Shown piece after piece: positions 1-9,033 of a DNA stretch of 64,000 nt. The stretch's first letter is position 1; every line of letters starts with the position of its first letter. The notes beneath the pieces were generated by a model that saw only the letters and a program-made list of their open reading frames with translations, searched no databases and was not told the DNA's origin. Position numbers and translations under genes: made by a program. The DNA is from Peteryoungia wuzhouensis. Its GTDB lineage: Bacteria; Pseudomonadota; Alphaproteobacteria; Rhizobiales; Rhizobiaceae. The stretch lies in NCBI RefSeq assembly GCF_003205195.1, contig NZ_QJRY01000003.1, positions 372,001 to 436,000 of the forward strand, written 5' to 3'.

Positions 1-41
1 GTTTCGAAAAGGCGAACGCGGCTGAGCGCCCCTGGGCTTGA
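1..41 (+). CDS. leuD: 3-isopropylmalate dehydratase small subunit, C-terminal end (partial)
   Basis: Only the last 12 codons lie in the window: the frame beginning at base 3 reads FEKANAAERPWA and stops with TGA at 39-41. This resembles the C-terminus of rhizobial LeuD, and the leuD-leuB neighbourhood is usual in Rhizobiaceae. LeuD is the small subunit of the isomerase that converts 2-isopropylmalate to 3-isopropylmalate in leucine synthesis. A good intrinsic terminator follows at 67-95. The identification rests on a short tail plus context, so it is tentative. Confidence 0.5.
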   Translation, partial: FEKANAAERPWA

Positions 42-66
42 AGCGAACTGAAGCAATGAGATGATG

Positions 67-95
67 AAGCCGGGCCTGTGCCCGGCTTTTTTCTT
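67..95 (+). terminator. Intrinsic terminator after leuD
   Basis: A stem of AAGCCGGGC with GCCCGGCTT around a short CTGT loop is followed by a run of T residues. It lies between the end of the leuD tail and the convergent PLP-enzyme gene, so it can serve both strands. Confidence 0.85.
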
Positions 96-98
96 TGA

Positions 99-1031
99 TC
101 AGAGGAAGCGTGCGCGCCAGGCTTCGAGCGCGGCGAGCGACACGCCTATACCGCCGCAAACCTCGATGAGCGGTGCCTTGAAGCGCGAAAGCAAATCGGC
201 ATGCACGTCGGCAACAGCCAGGGCCGCGCCGCAGGCAGGCTCGACGAGGATTCGTTGCGCGTCGGCAAATTTCAGGCAGGCTTTGACCGCCTGAGTATCG
301 GTCACCGTGACGCTTTCGATTGGATGTTTGTCCAGAAGATCGAAGACATGCTGAGCGACCTGACGGGCACCGAGCGAATTGGCAATCGACGTGATTGCCG
401 GCAGCGTCACCCGTTCCTTGGCGACAACGGCCGCATGAAGCGAGGCCGCCCCTTCCGTCTCGACCGCGATCACAGGGACCTCATGCAACCCATTGCGCCT
501 CAGGCCCTCCACAATGCCGGCCAACAGACCGCCACCGCCTACACTCGTCACGACACAGTCGAATTCGGCGTCGGCCTTAACCACCTCATCGATCAGAGTG
601 GCGTGGCCCTCCCAGAGGAGCGGATGGTCATAGGGATGGACATAGGCCGCCTTGCGCTCGGCCGCGAGCGCGACGGCATGCGCATTGGCCTCGTCGAAGA
701 CCGACCCATGTACCAACACATTTGCACCGGTAGCAGCGATCCGGGTGCGAACCTCGGTCGACGTGGTTTCCGGAACGACGATCGTCACCGGCACCCCGAG
801 CGCGCGCCCAGCAACAGCGGCAGCGATACCGGCGTTGCCACCTGAGGCACAGAAGATCTCCCGGGCGCCCTTGGCGACCTCATGTTGGCAGAGCAGACCG
901 ACACCGCGTAGCTTGAAGCTACCGGAGGGCTGCAGCGCATCGAGCTTCAACCACAGCGGCAGACCGCTTTCACTGTAATCGGCGGCGGTTCGAAGCAGAG
1001 GTGTTTCGATATGGAGGGGTGAAAGCGGCAT
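99..1031 (-). CDS. PLP-dependent threonine/serine dehydratase-like enzyme
   Basis: 310-residue fold-type II PLP enzyme of the threonine dehydratase / serine racemase family. The PLP-binding lysine is K40 in GSFKLRG, the substrate loop is ASGGNAG (62-68), and the glycine-rich phosphate-binding loop SVGGGGLLAG is near residues 163-172. There is no C-terminal ACT regulatory domain, so it resembles catabolic rather than biosynthetic threonine deaminase, but substrate (Thr, Ser, or a hydroxyamino acid) cannot be read from sequence. The start is the ATG at 1031. An upstream in-frame ATG would run into leuB and adds residues unlike the family. It is convergent with leuD and divergent from leuB. Confidence 0.8.
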   Translation of the reverse strand: MPLSPLHIETPLLRTAADYSESGLPLWLKLDALQPSGSFKLRGVGLLCQHEVAKGAREIFCASGGNAGIAAAVAGRALGVPVTIVVPETTSTEVRTRIAATGANVLVHGSVFDEANAHAVALAAERKAAYVHPYDHPLLWEGHATLIDEVVKADAEFDCVVTSVGGGGLLAGIVEGLRRNGLHEVPVIAVETEGAASLHAAVVAKERVTLPAITSIANSLGARQVAQHVFDLLDKHPIESVTVTDTQAVKACLKFADAQRILVEPACGAALAVADVHADLLSRFKAPLIEVCGGIGVSLAALEAWRARFL

Positions 1032-1208
1032 CGGGCACTCGAACAGGCTGGAGGGATGCAGCGTTTTGGACCTAGGAACCTGCCGGGTCAACCATGTCCC
1101 AACATCGACCGCCCGCTCTGAACCGTACCGTTTCCGGCCTATCTCGCTTGAAAAGGCCCTGCCCGGCGCGTAAGAAGCCGCGACTTCTTTTTCGAGTGGA
1201 GGGTTTCC

Positions 1209-2321
1209 ATGACGGCTCGCAATCTTCTCCTGCTGCCCGGTGACGGCATCGGCCCCGAGGCCATGGCCGAAGTCCGCAAGATCATCGCCTACATGAACGA
1301 GGAACAGGGTGCCGGGTTCGTGACCGATGAGGGCCTCGTCGGCGGTTCGGCCTATGACGCGCATGGCGTGGCGATTTCGGAAGAAGACATGGCCAAGGCG
1401 CTGGCCGCAGATGCCGTGCTCTTCGGCGCCGTCGGTGGTCCGAAGTGGGACGACGTCCCCTATGACGTCCGCCCGGAGGCCGGCCTGCTGCGTCTGCGCA
1501 AGGATCTAGAACTCTTCGCCAATCTGCGTCCGGCAATCTGCTATCCGGCACTTGCCAACGCTTCGTCGCTGAAGCCGGAACTGGTCGAAGGGCTCGATAT
1601 CCTGATCGTGCGTGAGCTGACCGGCGGCGTCTATTTCGGCGAGCCGAAGACGATCACCGACCTCGGCAACGGCCAGAAGCGCGCCATCGACACCCAGGTT
1701 TATGATACCTACGAGATCGAACGCATCTCAGCCGTCGCTTTCGAACTGGCCCGCACCCGCAACAAACGTGTGTGCTCGATGGAAAAGCGCAACGTCATGA
1801 AGTCCGGTGTGCTTTGGAACCAGGTCGTGACTGCGACACACAAGGAAAAGTTTGCCGACGTCCAGCTCGACCACATGTTGGCCGATGCCGGCGGCATGCA
1901 GCTCGTCCGTGCACCGAAGCAGTTCGACGTCATCGTCACCGATAACCTTTTCGGCGATATGCTCTCCGACGTCGCTGCCATGCTGACGGGTTCGCTCGGC
2001 ATGCTGCCTTCCGCCTCGCTCGGCGCTCCCGACGGCAAGACTGGCAAGCGCAAGGCGCTTTATGAGCCGGTCCATGGCTCGGCTCCCGACATCGCCGGCA
2101 AGGGCATCGCCAACCCGATCGCGATGATCGCCTCCTTTGCCATGTGCCTGCGCTACTCCTTCAACATGGTGACCGAAGCCGACCGCCTGGAAAAGGCGAT
2201 CGCCAACGTCCTCGACAAGGGTATCCGCACCGGCGACATCATGGCGGACGGTGCGCGCCAGGTTGGGACCGTCGAGATGGGTGACGCGATTCTTGCAGAG
2301 TTCAAGGCACTGTCCGCCTGA
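1209..2321 (+). CDS. leuB: 3-isopropylmalate dehydrogenase
   Basis: 370 residues, the usual LeuB length. It oxidises and decarboxylates 3-isopropylmalate to 2-oxoisocaproate with NAD+ in the cytoplasm, the third step of leucine synthesis. The N-terminus has the [11 protein letters not shown] motif, and the C-terminal half has the metal-binding [12 protein letters not shown] block and the NAD-site [19 protein letters not shown] region. The start ATG is preceded by GGAGGG about 8 bases upstream. An intrinsic terminator follows at 2346. Leucine-pathway genes are split here by the PLP enzyme on the opposite strand. Confidence 0.97.
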   Translation: MTARNLLLLPGDGIGPEAMAEVRKIIAYMNEEQGAGFVTDEGLVGGSAYDAHGVAISEEDMAKALAADAVLFGAVGGPKWDDVPYDVRPEAGLLRLRKDLELFANLRPAICYPALANASSLKPELVEGLDILIVRELTGGVYFGEPKTITDLGNGQKRAIDTQVYDTYEIERISAVAFELARTRNKRVCSMEKRNVMKSGVLWNQVVTATHKEKFADVQLDHMLADAGGMQLVRAPKQFDVIVTDNLFGDMLSDVAAMLTGSLGMLPSASLGAPDGKTGKRKALYEPVHGSAPDIAGKGIANPIAMIASFAMCLRYSFNMVTEADRLEKAIANVLDKGIRTGDIMADGARQVGTVEMGDAILAEFKALSA

Positions 2322-2345
2322 TCTGACTGAAGGCAAAACCGATTG

Positions 2346-2375
2346 AACGGCGTGGGGCAACCCGCGCCGTTTTTC
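2346..2375 (+). terminator. Intrinsic terminator after leuB
   Basis: AACGGCGTGGG pairs with CCCGCGCCGTT (one G-U pair) around a GCAA loop, followed by TTTTT. It lies 24 bases after the leuB stop. Confidence 0.9.
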
Positions 2376-2631
2376 GTTGGTCGACCGATTGAGGGGACCA
2401 GCGACCTCACTTCTCCGTGATAGGGCGTTTCGAAGTCGCCAACCATTGGTCATGCGGCAATCCGACATGCCAATACCTGCGTAAACCTCATCAGAAAGCA
2501 TTCGCAGGCCAATGCCAGCCATCCACAAAAGGGATCGGTTGGAACATGAGCGGCTTTGGGCCGTTCAACAGGAAATGCCGGAAAACGGGCTGCCGGCGTG
2601 CGGTCCCCCCAAGACCCAGGGAGATGTTTCG
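2376..2631 (+). other. rpoH2 upstream region
   Basis: Non-coding stretch of about 256 bases between the leuB terminator and the rpoH2 start. The only signal I can support in it is the EcfG-type promoter at 2541-2565. An in-frame ATG at 2512 would extend RpoH2 by 40 residues through this promoter and is unlike the family, so the stretch is taken as 5' untranslated. Confidence 0.6.
2541..2565 (+). promoter_or_regulatory. EcfG/RpoE2-type general-stress promoter for rpoH2
   Basis: GGAAC at 2541-2545 and CGTT at 2562-2565 are separated by 16 bases, matching the alphaproteobacterial EcfG consensus GGAAC-N16/17-cGTT. It sits 67 bases before the rpoH2 ATG. In Sinorhizobium meliloti and Rhizobium etli, rpoH2 is known to be under the general stress ECF sigma factor, so position and sequence agree. 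Confidence 0.8.
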
Positions 2632-3504
2632 ATGAAGGCCATATCCGCTGACAGACACATCATCAGATACGCGATGTCCCAGCCCTATCTGGAACGGGAA
2701 GAAGAGCTCGATCTCGCTATCCGCTGGAAAGAACACGACGATCAGAGTGCACGGAACCGGATTGCCCAAGCCCATATGCGGCTTGTCATCGCCATGGCGT
2801 CAAAATTCCGAGGTTTCGGCCTGCCGCTGAACGATCTCATCCAGGAAGGATATATCGGCCTGCTGGAAGCCGCAGCCCGCTTCGACCCTGGCCGTGAAGT
2901 GCGTTTCTCGACTTATGCCGGCTGGTGGATCCGAGCATCCATGCAGGACTACATCCTGCGCAATTGGTCGATCGTCCGGGGCGGCACGAGTTCCAGTCAG
3001 AAGGCCCTGTTCTTCAACCTCCGCCGCCTTCGCGCCAAGCTTGCGCAGGGTGATAATCGTCTCTCGGATCAGGCGATCCATCAGGAAATTGCCACCGCGC
3101 TCGGCGTCAGCCTCTCGGATGTGCAGTCTATGGATGCCCGGCTCTCCGGAAATGATGCTTCGCTTCAGACGCCAGTTGCCGGGCGCAACGGAGAAGGAAC
3201 CGCACAGCTGGACATGCTGGAAAGCAAAGAAGCCTTGCCGGACGAACAGGTGACCTCGATCATTGATGGAGAACGCTGGAACGGCTGGCTGAAAGATGCC
3301 CTGAACCGTTTGAACGAGCGGGAAAATCGGATCATCAAGGCCCGCCGCCTGACCGAAGACGGGGCAACGCTGGAGGAGCTCGGTGTGGAGCTCGGCATTT
3401 CAAAGGAGCGTGTTCGACAAATCGAAACGCGTGCATTGGAAAAGCTCAAAATGGCCCTGACCGACAAGGCACCGAGCGCCGCCCGCTACGAGATGGCCTA
3501 TTGA
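2632..3504 (+). CDS. rpoH2: RNA polymerase sigma-32-type factor RpoH2
   Basis: 290-residue sigma-70-family factor of the RpoH group. Region 2 is clear: NRIAQAHMRLVIAMA, then DLIQEGYIGLLEAAARFDP and the -10 recognition stretch FSTYAGWWIRASMQDYILRN. Region 4 has the helix-turn-helix LEELGVELGISKERVRQIE. It redirects RNA polymerase to heat and oxidative stress promoters. Rhizobia have two RpoH paralogues; assignment to RpoH2 rests on the general-stress promoter upstream and overall sequence character. The start ATG at 2632 has AGGGAG about 9 bases upstream, and the longer open frame from 2512 runs through the promoter. Confidence 0.9.
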   Translation: MKAISADRHIIRYAMSQPYLEREEELDLAIRWKEHDDQSARNRIAQAHMRLVIAMASKFRGFGLPLNDLIQEGYIGLLEAAARFDPGREVRFSTYAGWWIRASMQDYILRNWSIVRGGTSSSQKALFFNLRRLRAKLAQGDNRLSDQAIHQEIATALGVSLSDVQSMDARLSGNDASLQTPVAGRNGEGTAQLDMLESKEALPDEQVTSIIDGERWNGWLKDALNRLNERENRIIKARRLTEDGATLEELGVELGISKERVRQIETRALEKLKMALTDKAPSAARYEMAY

Positions 3505-3528
3505 CCGATACTATTGATTTGGAAGGCT

Positions 3529-3557
3529 AAAGCCGGCGGAAACGCCGGCTTGTTTCG
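3529..3557. terminator. Bidirectional terminator between rpoH2 and the M48 protease
   Basis: AGCCGGCG / CGCCGGCT stem with a GAAA tetraloop, flanked by A-rich sequence on the left and TTGTTT on the right. It serves the convergent rpoH2 and M48 genes. Confidence 0.85.
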
Positions 3558-3574
3558 TTTGCGTCGACCTTTTC

Positions 3575-5101
3575 CTACTCGGAAATGATCTTGACCCGCA
3601 TGCCAGGCGCTACAGTCGATGTTGGACCGAGAGCATTGATCAAGCGGAAGAGTTCAAGCTTTCGCTCTGTTCCCATCATGCGCGCAGACAAAGTCCCGAC
3701 GGTATCTCCTGAGCCAACGGTCACGACACGCACCCGCAACGGCTTCAGCGACGCGGCCTCCTGGGGCGTGATACGTCGGAAGGATGCGCGCAACTGCGCA
3801 GCCGTGGTTTCGAGAGCAGGGCTGCCCTTCGGCACAGCGGTCAGAAAGCGGAAGATCTGCGGTCCGATACGAATAACGGTAATGTCGAAATCCCACCGGT
3901 CAGCAGAAGCCTTTGCAGTCGCGGCTTCGAGACCATTGACGGAAATCGTCTGGATCGTATCCGGCAGCAGGCCAGTAACCCAGCCACTGGAGATATAGTT
4001 TGGCAGGCTGATCTTCTGGTTGTCGGCCACACCGTCAAAGCGGATGGCCACATCACCTGGACCGGTGGCGAGCACAGCTTCGACCTTGTTGTCGATCTGG
4101 AAACCGACGGGCACGTCGAAGCGAATGCCGAGCTGCCCATGCAGGAATGTCTGGCCGCGAACGAAACCTTCCTGCGGGCTGTCGCCATAAAGAAGCCCAT
4201 CGATCCCGTTGAGATAATAGTCACGACCCGTTTCGCCGTGAGTGCCTTCGGGGCCGAAGGCGCGAGCATGGCGCTTGGCGAGCTCGACGCGCTGCGGCGC
4301 GTTCGGATGGCTCGACAGGAAGTCCAGGCTCTGGTCGGCGTCTGGATCGACGGAGGTAAACTGGCTGTAGCGGGCCATGGAATCGAGGAACCGGGCAGCT
4401 GCATAAGGGTCGTAACCAGCTTCGCCCAAGGTTCGCACCCCGATGACGTCGGCCTGCAGTTCCTGCTGACGTGAGAACGCGGCAAGACGCAGTTTGCCCC
4501 GAGCAAGCGCCTGCTTGCCGGCCAGATCGCTGGAGAGAACTTCGGCGACGACCCGGCTCGCAATCACTTCCGCCTCTTCTCGGCGCTGCCGCTCGATGCC
4601 GTGATTGGCCGTCACATGCGCCATTTCATGGCTGAGCACGGCCGCGACTTCAGAGGCGTCATTGGCCAGCGCAAGCAGGCCGCGCGTGACATAGAGATAG
4701 CCCCCAGGCAAGGCAAAGGCGTTGATCGCAGGCGAGTTGAGAATGGTGATCCGGTAGGACTGGTTCGGGTTTTCCGAGACAGCCGTCAGCGCCCCGGCAA
4801 TACGGGCAACGAGGCGCTCTGTCTTCGCATCGGAATATTCCCCACCATAAGACGCAACGATGCGAGGATGCTCGCGTGCACCCATCTGGGCTCGGGGATC
4901 GCCCTTCTGGACTTCCTCGACGATCTGCGGATTGCTGGAGGGCGAGACAGAAGGCTCATAGGCCTGCTCGAACAGCGACTGGCAGGAAGACAGTATCACC
5001 CCGCTCGTAACGAACGCAGCCACCGTCGACGCAAGCCTTGCAGGCCGGCGCCGCCGATCACTATCGGCAGCCATCGCGCTGTTCCGGCTGAAAAACTGCA
5101 T
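3575..5101 (-). CDS. M48-family zinc metalloprotease lipoprotein with C-terminal LysM-like segment
   Basis: 508 residues. A hydrophobic signal ending in LSSC (Cys40) predicts a lipoprotein on the periplasmic side. The catalytic zinc site is HEMAH at 158-162 with the third ligand in QQELQAD (Glu214), as in BepA/LoiP-type M48 peptidases. The final 60 residues (VVTVGSGDTVGTLSARMMG through VAPGMRVKII) look like a LysM-type or SPOR-like peptidoglycan-binding segment. These proteases usually act in outer-membrane protein quality control. The ATG at 5101 follows a GGGG-rich stretch; a second ATG at codon 10 is possible. About 220 non-coding bases separate it from thiQ on the same strand. Confidence 0.88.
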   Translation of the reverse strand: MQFFSRNSAMAADSDRRRRPARLASTVAAFVTSGVILSSCQSLFEQAYEPSVSPSSNPQIVEEVQKGDPRAQMGAREHPRIVASYGGEYSDAKTERLVARIAGALTAVSENPNQSYRITILNSPAINAFALPGGYLYVTRGLLALANDASEVAAVLSHEMAHVTANHGIERQRREEAEVIASRVVAEVLSSDLAGKQALARGKLRLAAFSRQQELQADVIGVRTLGEAGYDPYAAARFLDSMARYSQFTSVDPDADQSLDFLSSHPNAPQRVELAKRHARAFGPEGTHGETGRDYYLNGIDGLLYGDSPQEGFVRGQTFLHGQLGIRFDVPVGFQIDNKVEAVLATGPGDVAIRFDGVADNQKISLPNYISSGWVTGLLPDTIQTISVNGLEAATAKASADRWDFDITVIRIGPQIFRFLTAVPKGSPALETTAAQLRASFRRITPQEAASLKPLRVRVVTVGSGDTVGTLSARMMGTERKLELFRLINALGPTSTVAPGMRVKIISE

Positions 5102-5324
5102 CCTGCCCCTTCACCCTGTGCCCGATGTTCCGCCATGTCGGCAGGTCTCGGGTGCAGCATCCGTTTGCCTGGCTCCAGAATCGTTTGGAATCGATCCATG
5201 GGCTCATTTCCATAAAGCGAAACTGTCGCATCCTCTAGACCATAGTGGCCGCAACCGCATTGACCAAGCCCCTGCCGCGCTAGGCAACCATTCACTCGCC
5301 GCATGACAGGAGCGAACGACCAAA

Positions 5325-6068
5325 TTAAGGCGAAGGTTCCCCGGAAGGAGCTACGCCAAGGAAGGCACGGACGGGAGGAAGATCGAACCGTGCAAGAAAT
5401 GCTGCAGTGGGCGCATCAACCAGCACGCTCCCGGCATCGATGAAAACCACGCGACTGGCAAGGCGCTCAAGGTCACGCGGATCATGCGTCACCAGAAGCA
5501 CGGTGGCGCCGGTCTCCTCGTGAAGAGCGGCCAGCAGCTCGACCATGGAGGATCGGAGGCCCGGGTCGAGCGCGGCAAATGGCTCGTCAAGCAGGAGCAC
5601 AGGGCGTCGACGCACAAGCGCCCGTGCAAATGCCACGCGCTGACGCTCTCCGCCAGACAAGGATCCGGGCAGGCGTCGCTCGTAACCTGCGAGGCCAACG
5701 CGTTCGAGCGCCTGGGATATGGCCATGCGGTCGGCTGGCTGCAGCCTGAGGGCGGGATGAATGCCGAGCCCGATATTGGTGAAGAGATCCAGATGCGAAA
5801 ACAGGTTGTTGTCCTGGAAGACCAGGGAAATCGGTCGTTCTGCCGGCGCCAGACGGGTAACATCAGTTCCGCCGATCTGAACCACGCCGCTGTCCGGGCG
5901 CTCAAAGCCAGATACCAGGTTCAGCAGTGTCGACTTTCCCGCGCCCGAGGGCCCGACGACAGCAGTGATTGCGGCGCTCCTGAATTCGCAGTCGAAATGA
6001 AAGCGGGTCTTACCAAGCAGGAGCCGAACATTGTCGAGTCGGACAGAGGCAGACGCTTTAGCCGGCAT
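5325..6068 (-). CDS. thiQ: Thiamine ABC transporter ATP-binding protein
   Basis: 247-residue ABC ATPase, the energy subunit of the ThiBPQ thiamine / thiamine-pyrophosphate importer at the inner membrane. Walker A GPSGAGKST (39-47), Q-loop VFQDNNLF (83-90), signature LSGGERQR (137-144) and Walker B LLLDEP (158-163) are intact. The start overlaps the thiP stop by 11 bases, so translation is coupled. It is the last gene of the riboswitch-controlled thiB-thiP-thiQ operon. Confidence 0.93.
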   Translation of the reverse strand: MPAKASASVRLDNVRLLLGKTRFHFDCEFRSAAITAVVGPSGAGKSTLLNLVSGFERPDSGVVQIGGTDVTRLAPAERPISLVFQDNNLFSHLDLFTNIGLGIHPALRLQPADRMAISQALERVGLAGYERRLPGSLSGGERQRVAFARALVRRRPVLLLDEPFAALDPGLRSSMVELLAALHEETGATVLLVTHDPRDLERLASRVVFIDAGSVLVDAPTAAFLARFDLPPVRAFLGVAPSGEPSP

Positions 6069-7704
6069 CGTTCTGCTCCTTCTTCTTCATGGCTTGGGGC
6101 GCTCCGATCAGTGCCAGGACCAGGCAAATTAGACCGAGGATCAGGGCAAGACCATCGGCATCGTTGCTGCGATAACTGCCCATCCGCGCGTAAATGAGTG
6201 TCGGCAAGGTGGAGATATTCTCAGAGCCGAAGAGCGCGACGGCACCGAGATCGCCCAAAGAAAGCGCCATCGCGAAGGCGAGCGCGGTCAAGAGCGGCCC
6301 CCTCAGAACCGGCCAGTCGATGAAGCGCAACCTCTGACCGACCGACAGGCCCAGGCTTTCGGAAAGTTGGCCAGTACGGGCGCGATGCTCAAAAAAGGCG
6401 GGGCCCAGCACGCGAACGGCAAAGGGCAGAGCCATCGACGCGTTGATGCCAATGACGACAACAGGCGCAAAGACGGCCACATCGCCCCGCAATCGCAACG
6501 CCAGAAACCAGCCAGTGGCAAGGACGCTGGTTGGAATGAGCAGAACCAGAGATGAAGCCCCCGAGAGACTCATGGAGAAGACGCGGGCGAGCAAAGATGC
6601 GGAATGGTCAGTGGATAGCTGGCTACGCGCTGCAATGATGCCATAGGCGCCAAGAGTGGCGACGAGACCCGCGCCCAATCCGACGAGAAGGCTGGTCGAC
6701 GCCGCACGCCTGAATGCGGGTTGGGCCACCAATTGAAGTAGGTCGGCCTGCAAGCCGGAGACGACAACCTGGCCAAGCGGCAGCAAGAGAAACAGACTGG
6801 CGGACAACAGAACCATCACATCCATCATCCGGATGGCAGGGCGCCGGCCATCGAATCGGACGAAGCCCCGACCGCTGGTCGTGCCTGTGTCAGCCGCCGC
6901 AGGCAAAAGACTGAGAACCGCGAGAACGCAGCCAGTGACCGTAATCTGGACGAACGCAAGCGAGACCGCGCGCGCCGGATCAAAATCGAAGCGCAACGCC
7001 TGATAGATCGCAACCTCGATCGTGGTCGCCGCCGGCCCGCCGCCGAAGACAAGCACGAGGGTGAAACTCGTGACGCAGAGCATGAAGATCAGCCCCGCCG
7101 CTCCTGGGATGACCCGCGCAAGCACCGGCCATTCGATGAAACGGAAGGTGGACAGGGGTGAAAAACCCAGGCTTGCGGCCGAACGCCAGTATTCCGCCGG
7201 CACACGTTCCAGCGCGGACAGCATCAGACGCGTCGCAAGCGGCAGGTTGAAGAAGACGTGGGCAATCAGAATTCCGGAAAGTCCGTAGATCGAGATCGGC
7301 TGAGAAAACCCCACACCCGCGAGCACGTGATTAACCAGGCCGTTTCGGCCAAACACGCCAATCAGGCCAAGCGCGCCGATCAGGACAGGCATGCCCATCG
7401 GCACCGCCATCAGCCGGATAAGCCATTGTCGACCAGGAAACGACGGCTGACGGACAAGCGCACTGGCGACGGGCAAGGCAAGTCCGACGGAAATCAAAGT
7501 GGAGAGGAGAGCCTGCCACAGCGTGAAGCCCAGCACCGAGCGAACGACCGGATCAGAGAAAGCCTGCAGCAGCCCACCCTTACGCCCGGATAGCAGCATG
7601 ACGACCGCCACGCCGACAAAGCCCAATACTGCCATCAAGACGAGAAGACCGCCCACAAGGGCGGGCAGCCTCGTGCGTCTCGGCTGATGGAGTGGGCGCA
7701 GCAT
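6058..7704 (-). CDS. thiP: Thiamine ABC transporter permease
   Basis: 548-residue membrane protein with two fused binding-protein-dependent permease halves (about 12 hydrophobic segments), the standard ThiP architecture. It forms the inner-membrane channel for thiamine, with ThiB delivering substrate and ThiQ hydrolysing ATP. The start is the ATG at 7704, 8 bases after the thiB stop, with a GGG-containing ribosome site between them. A longer frame to 7740 would overlap thiB by 28 bases and is less likely. The stop overlaps thiQ. Confidence 0.92.
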   Translation of the reverse strand: MLRPLHQPRRTRLPALVGGLLVLMAVLGFVGVAVVMLLSGRKGGLLQAFSDPVVRSVLGFTLWQALLSTLISVGLALPVASALVRQPSFPGRQWLIRLMAVPMGMPVLIGALGLIGVFGRNGLVNHVLAGVGFSQPISIYGLSGILIAHVFFNLPLATRLMLSALERVPAEYWRSAASLGFSPLSTFRFIEWPVLARVIPGAAGLIFMLCVTSFTLVLVFGGGPAATTIEVAIYQALRFDFDPARAVSLAFVQITVTGCVLAVLSLLPAAADTGTTSGRGFVRFDGRRPAIRMMDVMVLLSASLFLLLPLGQVVVSGLQADLLQLVAQPAFRRAASTSLLVGLGAGLVATLGAYGIIAARSQLSTDHSASLLARVFSMSLSGASSLVLLIPTSVLATGWFLALRLRGDVAVFAPVVVIGINASMALPFAVRVLGPAFFEHRARTGQLSESLGLSVGQRLRFIDWPVLRGPLLTALAFAMALSLGDLGAVALFGSENISTLPTLIYARMGSYRSNDADGLALILGLICLVLALIGAPQAMKKKEQNDAG

Positions 7705-7712
7705 CAGGCCCG

Positions 7713-8738
7713 TCAGTTCAGCGTCATGGCCTTGAGCCACTCGTCGATCCAGGCCTGACGACTGGCTGCCACTTCTGCCGGGCTCATCAGGAAGGTCGTC
7801 TTCGGCTGGACGAGCTTGCCGAAGGCATCCGGCAGCGGCTCGGACGTGGCGGCAACCGGCATCATCCAGTTGTTGGTGGGGATCGTGTCCTGAAAGCCGG
7901 GCTCCAGCATGAACGCGAGGAACTGGCGTGCAAGCGCCTTTTCCGGTGCATTCTTGAGGATGCCGGCAACTTCGATCTGGATGTAGTGACCTTCGGAGAA
8001 GTCAGCCGCCTGATAGCGGTCCGTCTGCTCTGCGACCATGTGATAGGCCGGCGACGTGGTGTATGACAACACCATCGGCGCCTCACCCTTGGTGAACAGG
8101 CCATAGGCCTCCGACCACCCTGGAGTCACGGTCAGCACGCGACCCTTGAGCTTCGCCCAGGCCTCAGGCGCCTTGTCACCATAGACCGACTTCACCCAGA
8201 GCAGCAGGCCGAGACCCGGCGTCGACGTGCGCGGATCCTCAATGACGATCTTCTGGCTGGGGTCACCCTCGACCAGTTCTTTCAGACTTTTCGGCGGGGT
8301 CTTGATCGTCTGCGTGTCATAGATCACGGCGAAATGCCCGTAGTCGTAAGGCACGAAGACGTCATCGGCAAAGCCGCCAGGAACCTTCGCTTTTGAGGCG
8401 TCGATCCCGGACGTATCGAACAATCCGGTCTGCTTGGCTTCCTCGACCAGGTTGGTGTCGAGCCCGAGAACGACATCGGCCTTGGAGCTTTCACCCTCGA
8501 GCTTGAGCCGGGTCAGGAGCGCAACTCCGTCCGCCACGCCGACGAATTGAACCTTGCATGCGCAGGTCTTTTCAAAGGCTTCCTGCACCTTTGGCCCCGG
8601 CCCCCATTCGGAGATGAAACTCTCATAGGTGTAGACGGTCAAAACCTTGTCGGCCGCCTGCACCGGCATGGAGAGGCCGACGGACAAAGCGGCTGCGGCA
8701 AGGCCTGCGCGGAAAATATTAGATAGACATGACGGCAT
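7713..8738 (-). CDS. thiB: Thiamine ABC transporter periplasmic binding protein
   Basis: 341-residue periplasmic solute-binding protein. The signal peptide is visible ([20 protein letters not shown], cleavage after AQA-type end), followed by the family opening [18 protein letters not shown]. It captures thiamine, TMP and TPP for ThiPQ. The start is the ATG at 8738, preceded by GGAGG; an in-frame ATG further upstream lies inside the TPP riboswitch and is rejected. First gene of the operon, with expression controlled by the upstream THI element. Confidence 0.94.
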   Translation of the reverse strand: MPSCLSNIFRAGLAAAALSVGLSMPVQAADKVLTVYTYESFISEWGPGPKVQEAFEKTCACKVQFVGVADGVALLTRLKLEGESSKADVVLGLDTNLVEEAKQTGLFDTSGIDASKAKVPGGFADDVFVPYDYGHFAVIYDTQTIKTPPKSLKELVEGDPSQKIVIEDPRTSTPGLGLLLWVKSVYGDKAPEAWAKLKGRVLTVTPGWSEAYGLFTKGEAPMVLSYTTSPAYHMVAEQTDRYQAADFSEGHYIQIEVAGILKNAPEKALARQFLAFMLEPGFQDTIPTNNWMMPVAATSEPLPDAFGKLVQPKTTFLMSPAEVAASRQAWIDEWLKAMTLN

Positions 8739-8796
8739 GACGCCCTCCTCCAAAAGTTCATCGATATCGGGGATAGGGCGTTTTCTTTCGACGCGT

Positions 8797-8889
8797 CTAA
8801 TCCCTCCGCCGGTGTTAACCGGATCAGGTTCCGCGGGTTGGCTTTCGCCTCTCAGCATTTCGATCCGGAAAGATCGAAAGGCACCCCGT
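8797..8889 (-). promoter_or_regulatory. TPP (THI-element) riboswitch of thiBPQ
   Basis: Read on the minus strand, the element begins with the GGGGTGC block (8887-8881), has the conserved CTGAGA core (8855-8850) and then the ACCCGC...GAACCTGATCCGG block (about 8841-8819), closing near 8800. These are the hallmark conserved segments of the TPP aptamer. It ends about 60 bases before thiB, so control of transcription termination or of ribosome access are both possible. High TPP would shut down thiamine uptake. Confidence 0.95.
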
Positions 8890-9033
8890 TAGAGCAGAAG
8901 GAGAAATAGCGCGGTGGGCCGCCGAGTGCAAGGTGGCTCAAACTGCGCGGCCGCATCGCTGGTAATCGAAACGCAATCTCGCCATGCTAGGCAGACAATG
9001 AGAGTATGGTTGAACGAGCCAAGGCATGAAGGC

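Noticed and set aside
201..845. Open frame of 214 codons on the plus strand
   Set aside because: It lies antisense inside the PLP enzyme, which has the catalytic motifs and fits the family. Composition is that of a GC-rich shadow.
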